A DNA stretch of 64,000 nucleotides from Modicisalibacter radicis (GTDB lineage Bacteria > Pseudomonadota > Gammaproteobacteria > Pseudomonadales > Halomonadaceae), in the NCBI RefSeq assembly GCF_900961225.1, contig NZ_CAAHFN010000011.1, positions 62,001-126,000 on the forward strand, read 5' to 3'. Below are positions 27,372-36,303 of the stretch, piece after piece (positions within the stretch are counted from its first letter, which is position 1; every line of letters begins with the position of its first letter). Under the pieces are notes generated by a model. It saw nothing but the letters and a program-made list of their open reading frames with translations, was not told the origin of the DNA and ran no database searches. A program made the translations under genes and the position numbers.

Positions 27372-28175
27372 TCATTCGCCGAACGAGATGCTCGGCCCCT
27401 CCTCGCCCTGACTCTCGACGCCTTCGGCCACGGCCCGCGCCACGTCACGGAATGTGGTGGCGATCCCGCCATCGGGCTCGGCGACCACGCTGGGCCGGCC
27501 GCCGTCGGCCTGCTCGCGAATCGACAGCTGCAGCGGCAGTTGCCCCAGCAGGCGGGTGCCGTACTGCTCGGCGATCCGCTCGCCGCCCCCGGCACCGAAG
27601 ATCGGCTCGCTGTGCCCGCAGTTGGAGCAGATATGCAGGCTCATGTTCTCGACCACACCCAGCACCGGCACGTTGACCTTGCGGAACATCTCGATACCCT
27701 TGCGCGCGTCGAGCAGGGCGATGTCCTGCGGCGTGGTGACGATCACCGCGCCGGAAACCGGCACCTTCTGCGCCAGCGTCAGTTGAATGTCGCCGGTACC
27801 CGGCGGCATGTCGATGAACAGGTAATCCAGGTCCTCCCAAAGCGTCTGGTTGAGCAGCTGCTGGAAGGCCCCGGTAACCATCGGTCCACGCCACACCATG
27901 GGCTCGTTGACATCGACCATCAGCGCCATCGACATCGCCTGCAGGCCGTGGGCGATGATCGGCCTGAAGCTGTTCTCGCTGACCACCTCGGGGCGCGTGC
28001 CTGCGGGGATGCCCAGCATCTGCGCCTGGCTGGGGCCATAGATGTCGGCATCCAGCAGGCCCACCCGGTAGCCTTCGGCGGCCATCGCCAGTGCCAGGTT
28101 GGCGGTCACCGTGGATTTGCCGACCCCGCCCTTGCCCGATGCAACGGCAACGATATGCTTTACACCCTCGATCAC
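27372..28175 (-). CDS. apbC: Iron-sulfur cluster carrier protein ApbC (Mrp family), without the N-terminal MIP18 domain
   Basis: The 267-aa P-loop ATPase binds and transfers [4Fe-4S] clusters. It has the deviant Walker A SGKGGVGKSTVTANLALAM, DADIYGPSQ, FIDMPPGTGD and the cluster-binding CSNCG. E. coli Mrp (about 370 aa) has an extra N-terminal MIP18-like domain absent here; short forms are known in other gammaproteobacteria. The start MIEGVKHIVAVASGKGG sits at the domain boundary and no MIP18 coding sequence lies upstream. Confidence 0.95.
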   Translation of the reverse strand: MIEGVKHIVAVASGKGGVGKSTVTANLALAMAAEGYRVGLLDADIYGPSQAQMLGIPAGTRPEVVSENSFRPIIAHGLQAMSMALMVDVNEPMVWRGPMVTGAFQQLLNQTLWEDLDYLFIDMPPGTGDIQLTLAQKVPVSGAVIVTTPQDIALLDARKGIEMFRKVNVPVLGVVENMSLHICSNCGHSEPIFGAGGGERIAEQYGTRLLGQLPLQLSIREQADGGRPSVVAEPDGGIATTFRDVARAVAEGVESQGEEGPSISFGE

Positions 28176-28288
28176 GGCTGACTCCTTTCCTTGAATGTCT
28201 CGACACCGGGTATGCCGGTATCCAGCTTACTCGGAGTATAACGCGCGCCATGGACCGATAACCAAGTGCCCGACTGGGTTTTGGGCCC

Positions 28289-29470
28289 TCAGGCAGCGGT
28301 CAGCGACCATGGGTTGTCGGTCATGGGCACGCCACCCTCGGCGCTGACGCGCACCGTATCGCTGCAACCGATGCCCCACTCCCCGGGCAGTCGCAGGCAA
28401 AGCGGCAGGTGGAAGACCATGCCCTCCTCGAAGCAGCGGCTCTGGCCGCGGGCGATGAACCCCGAGCCCTCGACCCAGGACGGTGGAAACTGGGCCCCCA
28501 CCGCGTAACCGAACACCCCGGAAAAATAGGCCTCCCGAGCCAGCGACTCGAAGGCCGCCTCGGCGTCGCGGGCCGCACTGTCGAAACTGTTGCCGGGACG
28601 CATGGCGGGCAGCAGCGCGTCGTAGATACGCCGACAGGCATCGAATACCTCGAGCATTTGCGAAGACGGCCGGCCGGCGACCACGGTGCGCATCATCGGC
28701 GCAGTGTAACGGTTCCAGGCCGCGCCGAACTCGAGGAACACCGACTCCTCGGCGGCGATCGGCCGGCGGCGATGGTTGAGATGACCGACGCTGCTTCGTG
28801 CACCGGCCACCACGATCGGCTGCATGCTCATGAACTCGCTGCCCGCCTGATGCAGGGCCTGCGCCCCCACCGCGGCGATCTCGCTGTCGGTGGCACCGGC
28901 ACGCACCGCGTCGGCCGCCGCCTCGATGCCCAGCCCGGTGACCCGGGCGCTCTCGGCCAGACACGCCAGCTCGGCAGAGGACTTGACGATCTTGATGCCA
29001 TGCAGCAGTGCCGAAGCGTCGACGAACTCATGGCCCGGCAGGCGCTGGCGCAGTGCATCGAGCACACCCTGGCGCAGCGAGCCATGCCAGGGGTCGATGC
29101 CGATGCATTCGCCCACGCCCCCCAGAACCTCGGTCAGCGGATCGAGGACCTCGGCGAGCCCCTCCCAGCGGTAGCTGCGTATATCCTCGACGCGGGTGCA
29201 GGTCACCGCCGGGCCGACTTCGATCGAGGGTACCTGCAGCAGCAGACGCTCGGGGGTCAACACCAGCGCCGAATGGACCGAAACCTCGAAGGTGCTGTAA
29301 CCGGTCAGGTAGAAGATATCGGCCGGCGCGGTCAGCAGCAACGCATCGACATCGGTGGCTCTCATCGCCGCCATGACGGCGCTCCGGCGACGCTGAAGCT
29401 CCGCTTCGTCGAAGGCACACTCACTGCCCGCCAGCGGCGCGAGATGATGACGGTACTCATCATGTTGCAT
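28289..29470 (-). CDS. M24 family creatinase/ectoine-hydrolase-like protein lacking the metal ligands
   Basis: The 393-aa protein has an N-terminal creatinase domain (VDALLLTAPADIFYLTGYST) and a C-terminal pita-bread domain. The five M24 metal ligands are altered: LEFGAAWNRYTAPMMRT has Glu and Ala where aminopeptidases have two Asp, AVGAQFPPSW replaces the GHG-type His, and MVFHLPLCL replaces the Glu. This pattern recalls metal-free creatinase and DoeA (ectoine hydrolase). The region VGHLNHRRRP keeps the catalytic histidine. It stands alone with no doe genes nearby, so the substrate is unknown. Confidence 0.85.
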   Translation of the reverse strand: MQHDEYRHHLAPLAGSECAFDEAELQRRRSAVMAAMRATDVDALLLTAPADIFYLTGYSTFEVSVHSALVLTPERLLLQVPSIEVGPAVTCTRVEDIRSYRWEGLAEVLDPLTEVLGGVGECIGIDPWHGSLRQGVLDALRQRLPGHEFVDASALLHGIKIVKSSAELACLAESARVTGLGIEAAADAVRAGATDSEIAAVGAQALHQAGSEFMSMQPIVVAGARSSVGHLNHRRRPIAAEESVFLEFGAAWNRYTAPMMRTVVAGRPSSQMLEVFDACRRIYDALLPAMRPGNSFDSAARDAEAAFESLAREAYFSGVFGYAVGAQFPPSWVEGSGFIARGQSRCFEEGMVFHLPLCLRLPGEWGIGCSDTVRVSAEGGVPMTDNPWSLTAA

Positions 29471-29648
29471 GGTGGCTGTCTCCCGGTGCGAGGCGCCATC
29501 GGGCGAGATCCGACGGCTCTTCGCATCCAGCCTAGTACACGCGCGACGCGCCGGTTGTCGATTCGGCCGCTTCGCTGCCCATGCGTCCGCCGCGCAGCTT
29601 GGCTACAGTCAAGCTACCGGCATCGGGAGAGCAGGGAGGTGACCCACG

Positions 29649-29855
29649 ATGACGCCGCTGGAGTGGGACGAACCGGTCGAGCAACGCTGGGGACGTCCCT
29701 CCCTGGAAGGAAGTTACGAGCGACTGTTCCATGACGCCCTGGAGCACGGCGAGCTGTGGCGTCCTGAAATCGTTCCAGCGACTTACCCGTTCGGCGTCCA
29801 GGCTGCGGCTGAAGGCCTGAAACGACAACGCCCGGCCATTGGCCGGGCGGAATGA
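29649..29855 (+). CDS. Small hypothetical protein, 68 aa
   Basis: The ATG has a very good ribosome site (GGGAGGTGA, 7 bases upstream), and codon choice (CTG, GAG, GAC, GGC) matches real genes here. The product MTPLEWDEPVEQRWGRPSL... is acidic, has Trp and Tyr, and no membrane segment. It is not recognised. Its last codons overlap a GC-rich hairpin (CGCCCGGCC-ATT-GGCCGGGCG) that may end the convergent coiled-coil gene. Confidence 0.45.
   Translation: MTPLEWDEPVEQRWGRPSLEGSYERLFHDALEHGELWRPEIVPATYPFGVQAAAEGLKRQRPAIGRAE
29825..29855 (-). terminator. Possible terminator for the coiled-coil gene
   Basis: CGCCCGGCC-AAT-GGCCGGGCG on the minus strand is followed by TTGTCGTTTC, an imperfect T-rich tail, 23 bases past the stop at 29878. 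Confidence 0.5.
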
Positions 29856-29877
29856 CGTCAGCGGCGTACTGCCACGA

Positions 29878-31050
29878 TCAGGATTGCGTGGATGACGCCT
29901 CACCCTGCTCGCTCTGACTCTCGGAGCCACTCTGCGGCTGGCCGCCCTGCTGCTGGTCCTGTTGACCGGACGGCTGATCCTGGCCTTGCGACGAGCCCGA
30001 GCCGCCTTGCGAGCCCTGGGTGTCGCTGCTCTGGCCGCCATTGCCTTGATTGCCGCCACCCTGGCCGCCACTAGCTTGCCCGGCACCCTCTTGCTGCTGG
30101 CCCGAAGCGTCCTGGCCACCCGACGACGCCTCGTCCTCGGCTGACGTAGCGGAACCGATGCGCTGCGAGAGCTCGTTCAATGTCTCCTGCATCGCGGCGA
30201 TGCTGGAAAGCTCCTGCTGGACATTGGCGATGTGCGTCTGGAGGGTACCGAGACGCTGGGTACGCGTCTGAATCTGCGCTTGCAGCTCGCTCAAGCGCTG
30301 CTCCGCTGCCTCGACCTCGGCACTTACCGACTCCTCGCGCTGCTGCGCATCGGCCAGCGATTGCTCGACCTGCTCGAGGTTTTCCTTGGCCGTGGCCGCC
30401 TGGCCCTGGACATCGGCCAGCTCGGACTGGCGTGTGTCGACCTGCTCGCCCAGCTCCTCGAGACGCGACTGCTGCGCCTTGACCTTCTCCTCGAGCTCGG
30501 CGTGGCGGCCCTCGGCATCCGCGACCTCCTGCTGCGCCTGCTGCAACTCCGACTCGGCGCTATCGAGACGCTCCTGGGCCTGCTGGGCCTGACCATTGAG
30601 GTCTTCGAGCCGGGCCTGGGCCTGGCCGACCTGATCCTGCAGCGCGCTCAGCTGCTGGGTGCGCTGTTCCAGTTGGGTCTGTTTTTCCTCGAGCTGGGTC
30701 TGCACGTCCTCGACCTGTGCCTGCAACTGGCTGAGCTGCTCCTGCGCCTGGCTGTTCTGCTGTTCGAGCGACTGCTGCTCGCTCTGGGCCGCCTCGACGC
30801 TGGAATAGGCCTCCTCGAAATCGGCGTTGCGCTGTTGCAGCGATTGTTTCTCGTTCTGCAATTGCTCGATCTGCGCCTGCATCGACTCTCGCTGGGCCTG
30901 CCACTCCTCCTTCTGCGAGCTGGCGTTGGACGCGACGAAGATAGCGACGATCACCGCGATGACCGCGACCACCACCACGATGCGCACCCGATTGTCCTTG
31001 AAAGGGCTCTGGGGTGTCTTCTGGGGCTGCTCCGACGGCGTTTCGGTCAT
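29878..31050 (-). CDS. Membrane-anchored coiled-coil protein with Gln/Gly/Ser-rich tail
   Basis: Not a recognised family. The 390-aa product has a short cytoplasmic N-terminus, one membrane anchor (about residues 21-42, RVRIVVVVAVIAVIVAIFVA), then about 250 residues of heptad-rich, Gln/Glu-rich coiled coil (for example QLQNEKQSLQQRNADFEEAY). An 80-residue disordered tail of Gln, Gly, Ser and Asn ends the protein. The layout suggests a periplasmic rod or spacer with a flexible end. High Gln content gives an antisense Leu-rich reading frame that is not a gene. It faces arfB and the small ORF at 29649; no operon partner. Confidence 0.85.
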   Translation of the reverse strand: MTETPSEQPQKTPQSPFKDNRVRIVVVVAVIAVIVAIFVASNASSQKEEWQAQRESMQAQIEQLQNEKQSLQQRNADFEEAYSSVEAAQSEQQSLEQQNSQAQEQLSQLQAQVEDVQTQLEEKQTQLEQRTQQLSALQDQVGQAQARLEDLNGQAQQAQERLDSAESELQQAQQEVADAEGRHAELEEKVKAQQSRLEELGEQVDTRQSELADVQGQAATAKENLEQVEQSLADAQQREESVSAEVEAAEQRLSELQAQIQTRTQRLGTLQTHIANVQQELSSIAAMQETLNELSQRIGSATSAEDEASSGGQDASGQQQEGAGQASGGQGGGNQGNGGQSSDTQGSQGGSGSSQGQDQPSGQQDQQQGGQPQSGSESQSEQGEASSTQS

Positions 31051-31192
31051 GAAATCATCTCCTGTGTTCGGCTGCGTACCGATTCACCATGGCCAGGAAT
31101 GGCCCGATGAGCAAGACGAATTCACTAATTGAGTAGACCGAAAATTCAACACCGCTCGCCGCTGGCGACGCTTTGTACGCTCTTGTTGGCGC

Positions 31193-31609
31193 TTATTCGC
31201 TACCGACCTTGCCGCGCAGCGCCTTGCGTTTGCCCTTGCGCGTCTTGGCATCCAGGCGACGGCGCTTGGCCGCCTTGCCGGGACGGGTCGGTATCCGCTT
31301 GCGCGGCTCGCGGGCCACGCTGCGAACGAGCTCACGCAGTCGCGCCCGGGCATCCTCGCGGTTCTGTTCCTGAGTCCGGTAGCGCTGGGCCTTGATCACC
31401 ACCACGCCCTGCCGGGTAATGCGCTGATCGGCCAGTGACAACAACCGTTCCTTGTACACCTCCGGCAGCGACGAGGCCCGGATATCGAAGCGCAGGTGCA
31501 CCGCCGAGGCGACCTTGTTGACATTCTGCCCGCCCGCGCCCTGGGCGCGCACGGCCTGGATCTCGAACTCGCTGTCGGCCAGGCTGACCTGGCGGGAAAT
31601 TTCCAGCAT
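31193..31609 (-). CDS. arfB: Alternative ribosome-rescue factor ArfB
   Basis: The 138-aa peptidyl-tRNA hydrolase acts on stalled, non-stop ribosomes. It carries the GGQ motif in RAQGAGGQNVNKVASAVHLR and the basic C-terminal tail (RKRIPTRPGKAAKRRRLDAK) that inserts in the empty mRNA channel. The start MLEISRQVSL has GGAGG four bases away; ten in-frame codons upstream are excluded. Confidence 0.95.
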   Translation of the reverse strand: MLEISRQVSLADSEFEIQAVRAQGAGGQNVNKVASAVHLRFDIRASSLPEVYKERLLSLADQRITRQGVVVIKAQRYRTQEQNREDARARLRELVRSVAREPRKRIPTRPGKAAKRRRLDAKTRKGKRKALRGKVGSE

Positions 31610-31660
31610 GGAACCTCCGATCGACGGTTGGCCCGCCACTCTACGGCACTCGACCGGGGC

Positions 31661-32275
31661 TCACCATAGCGCCTGGATCACCAACGCCGCGGTAGTCAGT
31701 GTCGCCCCTAGCGCGAGCAGGGCCACGATGCCGTCACGGGCGATCAATGCCAGGCCGAATGCGGTCAGTGCCGCGCCAGCACCGGTGGCGGAAAACGGCA
31801 CGAACTCCATCAGCGGCATGCACAACGCGATGGCCAGGCAGGTCAGCGCGATAAACCGCAAGCCGAGATGCCGGGTCAGCCCGGTCAGGCGCGGTTTCAA
31901 CAGGCGATCGGTCCAGCGCGCCAGCGGATACAGCCGGCGCAACCCCTTGAGAAAACCGCGCTGCGACAGCGAACGCCGCAACAGCCACCCCGGCAGCCAT
32001 AGACGCTTGCGTCGCAGCAGCAACTGACCGGCGCTCAGCGCCACCACGAGGGCCATCAACGTCGGCACCCCCGGAATGTCGCCAACCAACGGCATGACCG
32101 TGATCAGTCCGGCAATCACCAACAACGGGCCGAATGCCCGGTCGCCCACCGCCTCGACCAACAGCGCCAGGCTGACCCGCGCCTCGGATCGACGCTCATG
32201 ACCGACGGTCCGCTCGAGCTGGCGGAGCAACTGTTCGAGGTTCGTCGGCCCCTCGTCCTCATGCGCCTCATGCAT
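31661..32275 (-). CDS. Exopolysaccharide synthesis protein ExoD family
   Basis: The 204-aa membrane protein has the ExoD pattern: an N-terminal helical region (LEQLLRQLERTVGHERRSEA), then FGPLLVIAGLITVMPLVGDIPGVP and RFIALTCLAIALCMPLMEFVPFS, with four to five membrane segments. In rhizobia ExoD affects exopolysaccharide and alkali tolerance; the molecular role is unknown. Confidence 0.9.
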   Translation of the reverse strand: MHEAHEDEGPTNLEQLLRQLERTVGHERRSEARVSLALLVEAVGDRAFGPLLVIAGLITVMPLVGDIPGVPTLMALVVALSAGQLLLRRKRLWLPGWLLRRSLSQRGFLKGLRRLYPLARWTDRLLKPRLTGLTRHLGLRFIALTCLAIALCMPLMEFVPFSATGAGAALTAFGLALIARDGIVALLALGATLTTAALVIQALW

Positions 32276-32372
32276 GCGTCACGTCCCTGTGAACTGGTCG
32301 TTGCCGCGACAGGTTTCGGTCGTTTGTCCGCGCGACATCGCGCGCGCCGTGCCACTCAGGCGTTGACGGGAG

Positions 32373-34463
32373 TCACGCGGTGAGTGGCGCGCGTGCCCGG
32401 AGGAAGCGCTCCAGCTCCGTCGCCGGCAATGCCTTGCTGCATAAATACCCCTGATACTGCTGTCCCTTGAGTTCACGGATGAAGGCCAGCTGTTCGTCCG
32501 TCTCGACCCCCTCGGCCACGATGTCCAGGTCGAGCGAGTGGGCCAGCATGCTGACCGCCTTGACGATCGCGGCGTCCTGGGGATCGCTGGTCACGCCGGC
32601 GGTGAACGAACGGTCGATCTTCAGGCGATTGATCGGAAACCGCTTGAGCTGCGAAAGATTCGAGTAGCCGGTACCGAAATCGTCGATCGACAGCATCACC
32701 CCCAACTTGCGCAAGCGCAGCAGGATGCGCAATGCATTGTCGGGATTCTGCATGATCGCACTCTCGGTCAGCTCGAACTCGAGATAGCCGGCGGGCAGTT
32801 GCGTCTCGAGCAGCACTCTCTCGACCACGCCGACGAAATGCGGGTTGTTGAGCTGTATCGCCGACAGGTTGACCGCCACCGGCAACATGGCCATGCCCCT
32901 GGCATGCCAGCGCTGCACCTGCTGGCACGCGGTGCGCAGCACCCACTCCCCCACCGGGAGAATCAAGCCGGTCTCCTCGGCGACGGGGATGATCTCGTCC
33001 GGCGTCACCTGCCCCAGCTCCTCGTCGTGCCAGCGCAGCAGCGCTTCCACCCCGGTGATTTCGCCGCTTAGCACATCGACCTTGGGTTGGTAGGCGAGGC
33101 TCAGGCTATCGTCGGTGAGCGTCTGGCGAAGACGCCGTTCGAGTTGATTGCGACGCTCGGCGACGGAGCTCAGGCCCGGTTCGTAGCACTGGCAGTTGCT
33201 GCGCCCCATGTTCTTGGCGTGATACATCGCGGCATCGGCGTGGGTCATCAGTTCATGCGCCGTGCTTCCATGGCCCGGGTAGCAACTGATGCCCACGCTG
33301 CACGTGATCCAGACGACCTGTTCGTCGATCTGGAAGGGTTCCGCCAGCGAGCGGACGATACGCTGCGCCAGTGTCTCGCTGCCCCGCCGGCAAGTCCCCT
33401 CGCCGGTCACGATCATGAACTCGTCGCCTCCCACCCGGGCCACGGCATCCTGATCGCGCACCGTATCGACCAGCCGCTGCGCCGTGCGTCGGATCAAGGT
33501 GTCGCCGATGTGATGCCCCAGGGAGTCGTTGACCGTCTTGAAGCGGTCGAGATTGACGAACAGTACGGAGAACGGCTGCTTAGTGCGTTCCGCCCGCTCG
33601 AGCACTTCCCGCAGGCGCTGCTCCAGAAACAGCCGGTTGGGCAGCCGCGTCAACACATCCACCATCGCCAACGACTGCAACTCCTGATTGGCCTCCTTCA
33701 GGGAAGCCGCCAACAGCGCATTCTTCGCCGCCAGGTGGCCGTCGTAGATGGCCATCAGCAACGCCAGCAACAGGATCGAAGCCACGACGATCGCGATCGC
33801 CACGGAGATCTCGATCGCTGAAAATGCCGGTTCATGCGACGACAGCGGCATCACCACCCTGTCCCCTGCCGCCATGCCGATGTAGTGCATGCCGGTCACC
33901 GCCATCGCCATGAGCAACGCCGCCAGGCAGCGAACCGACCAGGGGGCACGTTGATGCACGTCATGCGGGTTGAGCCTGGAGAACAGCCATAGCGCGCCGG
34001 TCGCCGCGACAATCGCCACGACGACCGACAGCATCACCAGGTCCGGGCGATAGCTGATCGGCCGTTCGAGCTGCATCGCCTGCATTCCCATATAGTGCAT
34101 CAGGCAGATACCACCGCCCATGACCCCGCCGCCGACCACCAGACGCATGGCGCTCAAGCGCGGCGTGCGCACCAATGCCAGAGCCAGGGCCGAGGCGAGG
34201 ATCGAGGCCAACAGCGAGCCTAGTGTTATCGCCATGTCGTAACGCATCGGCATCGCCGTGTGCAGCGCAAGCATACCGATGAAATGCATCGCCCAGATGC
34301 CCGCGCCCATCGCGAAGGCACCGCCCCCCAACCAGGCATAGCTTGCCAGGCCGTCGGTCTCGCGCAGCCGTCCGGCCAGGTCGAGCGCCATCAGCGAGGC
34401 CAGGAAGGCCATGACAAAGGACAGGCCGACCAACCAGGGGTCATAGCCGTAGAGTTCTACCAT
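32373..34463 (-). CDS. MHYT-GGDEF-EAL cyclic-di-GMP signalling protein
   Basis: The 696-aa membrane protein has an N-terminal MHYT sensor of about seven helices with three copies of the motif (MHFIGML, MHYMGMQ, MHYIGMA), proposed to bind copper for O2, CO or NO sensing. It continues with a diguanylate cyclase domain with intact ARVGGDEF and a phosphodiesterase domain with EALLRW, TESAIMQN and DDFGTGYSN. Both catalytic motifs are intact, so either activity is possible. The start MVELYGYDPW is chosen by family alignment with weak GGAAAA upstream. Confidence 0.93.
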   Translation of the reverse strand: MVELYGYDPWLVGLSFVMAFLASLMALDLAGRLRETDGLASYAWLGGGAFAMGAGIWAMHFIGMLALHTAMPMRYDMAITLGSLLASILASALALALVRTPRLSAMRLVVGGGVMGGGICLMHYMGMQAMQLERPISYRPDLVMLSVVVAIVAATGALWLFSRLNPHDVHQRAPWSVRCLAALLMAMAVTGMHYIGMAAGDRVVMPLSSHEPAFSAIEISVAIAIVVASILLLALLMAIYDGHLAAKNALLAASLKEANQELQSLAMVDVLTRLPNRLFLEQRLREVLERAERTKQPFSVLFVNLDRFKTVNDSLGHHIGDTLIRRTAQRLVDTVRDQDAVARVGGDEFMIVTGEGTCRRGSETLAQRIVRSLAEPFQIDEQVVWITCSVGISCYPGHGSTAHELMTHADAAMYHAKNMGRSNCQCYEPGLSSVAERRNQLERRLRQTLTDDSLSLAYQPKVDVLSGEITGVEALLRWHDEELGQVTPDEIIPVAEETGLILPVGEWVLRTACQQVQRWHARGMAMLPVAVNLSAIQLNNPHFVGVVERVLLETQLPAGYLEFELTESAIMQNPDNALRILLRLRKLGVMLSIDDFGTGYSNLSQLKRFPINRLKIDRSFTAGVTSDPQDAAIVKAVSMLAHSLDLDIVAEGVETDEQLAFIRELKGQQYQGYLCSKALPATELERFLRARAPLTA

Positions 34464-34655
34464 CGTTTTCCATCGGCTCCCGAAGCATAGTGTCAGGCGG
34501 TGAACGCCAAACATCGTTGGGGATTATCGGCCAGATTCGCCGGGAGCTTTACGGTCAGGAGCAAGTTTCACGCCGGAACGAAGTGAGCGCACCACACCAC
34601 GCCGCGGCAACGAGCCTGCCACCGGGCGGCCAACTCATGGCTTTCAGAATACCAT

Positions 34656-35168
34656 CTAGCCCTCCGAAAACCATTCGGGCAGGGTCGCCGACAGCCGTTC
34701 GCGCATGCGCCAGGTGTGGGTGCCGGGCCAGTAGTGACGCTGGCAATGCGGGCAGTAACGAACCGGGCCGGGGATACTGCGGGCCCGTTCGGGCAGCCAC
34801 GGCTCCGCCGCTTCCCGGGGAACCTCTCGCAGGGGGGAGTTACACACCAGGCAACGGGTGAACAGCGCCGCCGGCGCCTGCGGTCGGCAGCGCTCGACTA
34901 CCTCGCGAAGCTGCTCGAGCGGAGCGTCGGCCACGATCAGCACGCAGCGACTCGGCCGGCGTTGCGCCACGAGAGCACGGTCGCGCGTCAGCAGCCAGCG
35001 CTGGTCGCGCTCGGCCAACCGGACCAGCTGCGGATCGTCGATCGTCGGATCGAAGCGCGTATCGAAGCCCAGTACCCGCAACCAACGCGCCAGGCGTGCC
35101 AGCATGGCATCGGCGAAAAAACGGGAAGTCGATCGTTCGGGGCTATGCTCGGGGCTGTCGATGACCAT
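34656..35168 (-). CDS. Mut7-C RNase domain protein (DUF82), zinc-ribbon
   Basis: The 170-aa protein has PIN-like acidic positions in FFADAMLARLARWLRVLGFD and LTRDRALV, and a C-terminal zinc ribbon CLVCNS...CPHCQRHYWPGTH with four cysteines. Many relatives have an N-terminal ubiquitin/MoaD-like domain; this one does not. RNase activity is inferred from the family. AGAGGA precedes the ATG. Confidence 0.88.
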   Translation of the reverse strand: MVIDSPEHSPERSTSRFFADAMLARLARWLRVLGFDTRFDPTIDDPQLVRLAERDQRWLLTRDRALVAQRRPSRCVLIVADAPLEQLREVVERCRPQAPAALFTRCLVCNSPLREVPREAAEPWLPERARSIPGPVRYCPHCQRHYWPGTHTWRMRERLSATLPEWFSEG

Positions 35169-35334
35169 GGCGATTCCTCTTGACGCTACTCATGAGCACT
35201 GTAGCCTCGGCGCAGCCAACCCATGGCTTGCGCTGGCCCCTTCTCGCGCTCATCACCGCCTCCCGATACATGCCGCGGGCTTGGTGCTCCCGCGCTTGTT
35301 GGCAGATACTGTCGATGTCGGAGGACAGCTCCAT
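35143..35334 (-). CDS. Possible small protein upstream of the Mut7-C gene
   Basis: A 63-codon frame starts MELSSDIDSICQQAREHQAR, whose first half has native codon use and a helical character. The second half does not, and there is no clear ribosome site. It overlaps the Mut7-C start by 26 bases. It may be a real short gene, a frameshifted one, or chance. The rest of 35169-35421 shows nothing else. Confidence 0.28.
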   Translation of the reverse strand: MELSSDIDSICQQAREHQARGMYREAVMSARRGQRKPWVGCAEATVLMSSVKRNRHGHRQPRA

Positions 35335-35421
35335 CGTTACCAACCGCCCGGCGGGAACCGTCAACCTTTGCCGGAAGTGCCGATGTTCCGGGGGCCTTTA
35401 GTCCAAGCTGCAAGGAGTGGA

Positions 35422-36303
35422 ATGCAACGTCTCGTTCTGGCCCGCCGGATCTGGCAGTTCTCCTGGCGCGTACTCGGCGCCTTTCTGCACAACCGTGGCA
35501 TCCTGCTCGCGGGCGGCGTCGGTTATAACGTCTTGCTTTCGACCGTACCGCTGTTCGCCCTGCTCTGCGTACTGCTGACCCATGTCGTCGACGAGCAGCG
35601 CCTGCTGGGGATCATCGCCATCCAGGCCCAGCACCTGGCGCCGGCCCATGCCGACGTGATCCTCGATTCGGTACGTACCCTGGTCGATTCGCGCAACGTG
35701 GTGGGCTTCGTCGGCACCCTGGTGCTGCTGTTCTTCAGCTCGTTCGCCTTCCGCATGCTCGAGGATTCCATTGCACTGATCTTTCATCAGTCCGACGGCA
35801 CTCAGAAGAAGCGCCGCTTCTGGGTCTCGGCCCTGCTGCCCTATGCCTTCATGCTGGTGCTCGGTGCCGGCCTGCTGGCACTGACCGTGCTGGTCGCGAT
35901 GGGCAACGCCTTCAATCAACTGGTGGTGGTGCTGTTCGATATCGAACTGCCCTCGGCCAGCGTCGCCATGGTGTCACTCAACGTGCTGAGTTTCGTCGGC
36001 ATGTGCGGCCTGTTCAGCGCCATCTACAAGATCATGCCGGTGGTGCGCATCGCCCCGCATCGCGCGCTGATCGGTGGCTGCGTCGCCGCCCTGCTGTGGG
36101 AAATCGTCCGGCTGATACTCAGCTACTATTTCTCGAACATCTCCTACGTCAATGCCGTCTACGGCTCGTTGGCGACGCTGATCGTGGTGCTGTTGAGCCT
36201 CGAGATCGGCGCGGTGATCCTGCTGCTCGGCGCGCAGGTGATCGCCGAACTCGAACGCAGCGCCCGCGCCGGCCTTCCCTGGCACGAGAACCCGCGCCGC
36301 TAA
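35422..36303 (+). CDS. YihY/virulence factor BrkB family membrane protein
   Basis: The 293-aa inner-membrane protein has about six hydrophobic segments and family signatures: FLHNRGILLAGGVGYNVLLS, FRMLEDSIALIFHQ, AIYKIMPVVRI and YFSNISYVNAVYGSLATLIV. AGGAG lies 7 bases before ATG 35422; the long open frame upstream is not protein-like. Function unresolved (not RNase BN as once named). Its stop overlaps the convergent DUF6064 gene stop by four bases. Confidence 0.92.
   Translation: MQRLVLARRIWQFSWRVLGAFLHNRGILLAGGVGYNVLLSTVPLFALLCVLLTHVVDEQRLLGIIAIQAQHLAPAHADVILDSVRTLVDSRNVVGFVGTLVLLFFSSFAFRMLEDSIALIFHQSDGTQKKRRFWVSALLPYAFMLVLGAGLLALTVLVAMGNAFNQLVVVLFDIELPSASVAMVSLNVLSFVGMCGLFSAIYKIMPVVRIAPHRALIGGCVAALLWEIVRLILSYYFSNISYVNAVYGSLATLIVVLLSLEIGAVILLLGAQVIAELERSARAGLPWHENPRR

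Noticed and set aside
30232-31110. 292-codon Leu-rich frame opposite the coiled-coil gene
   Set aside because: CAG codons on the minus strand read as CTG on the plus strand; it is a mirror of the Gln-rich heptads.
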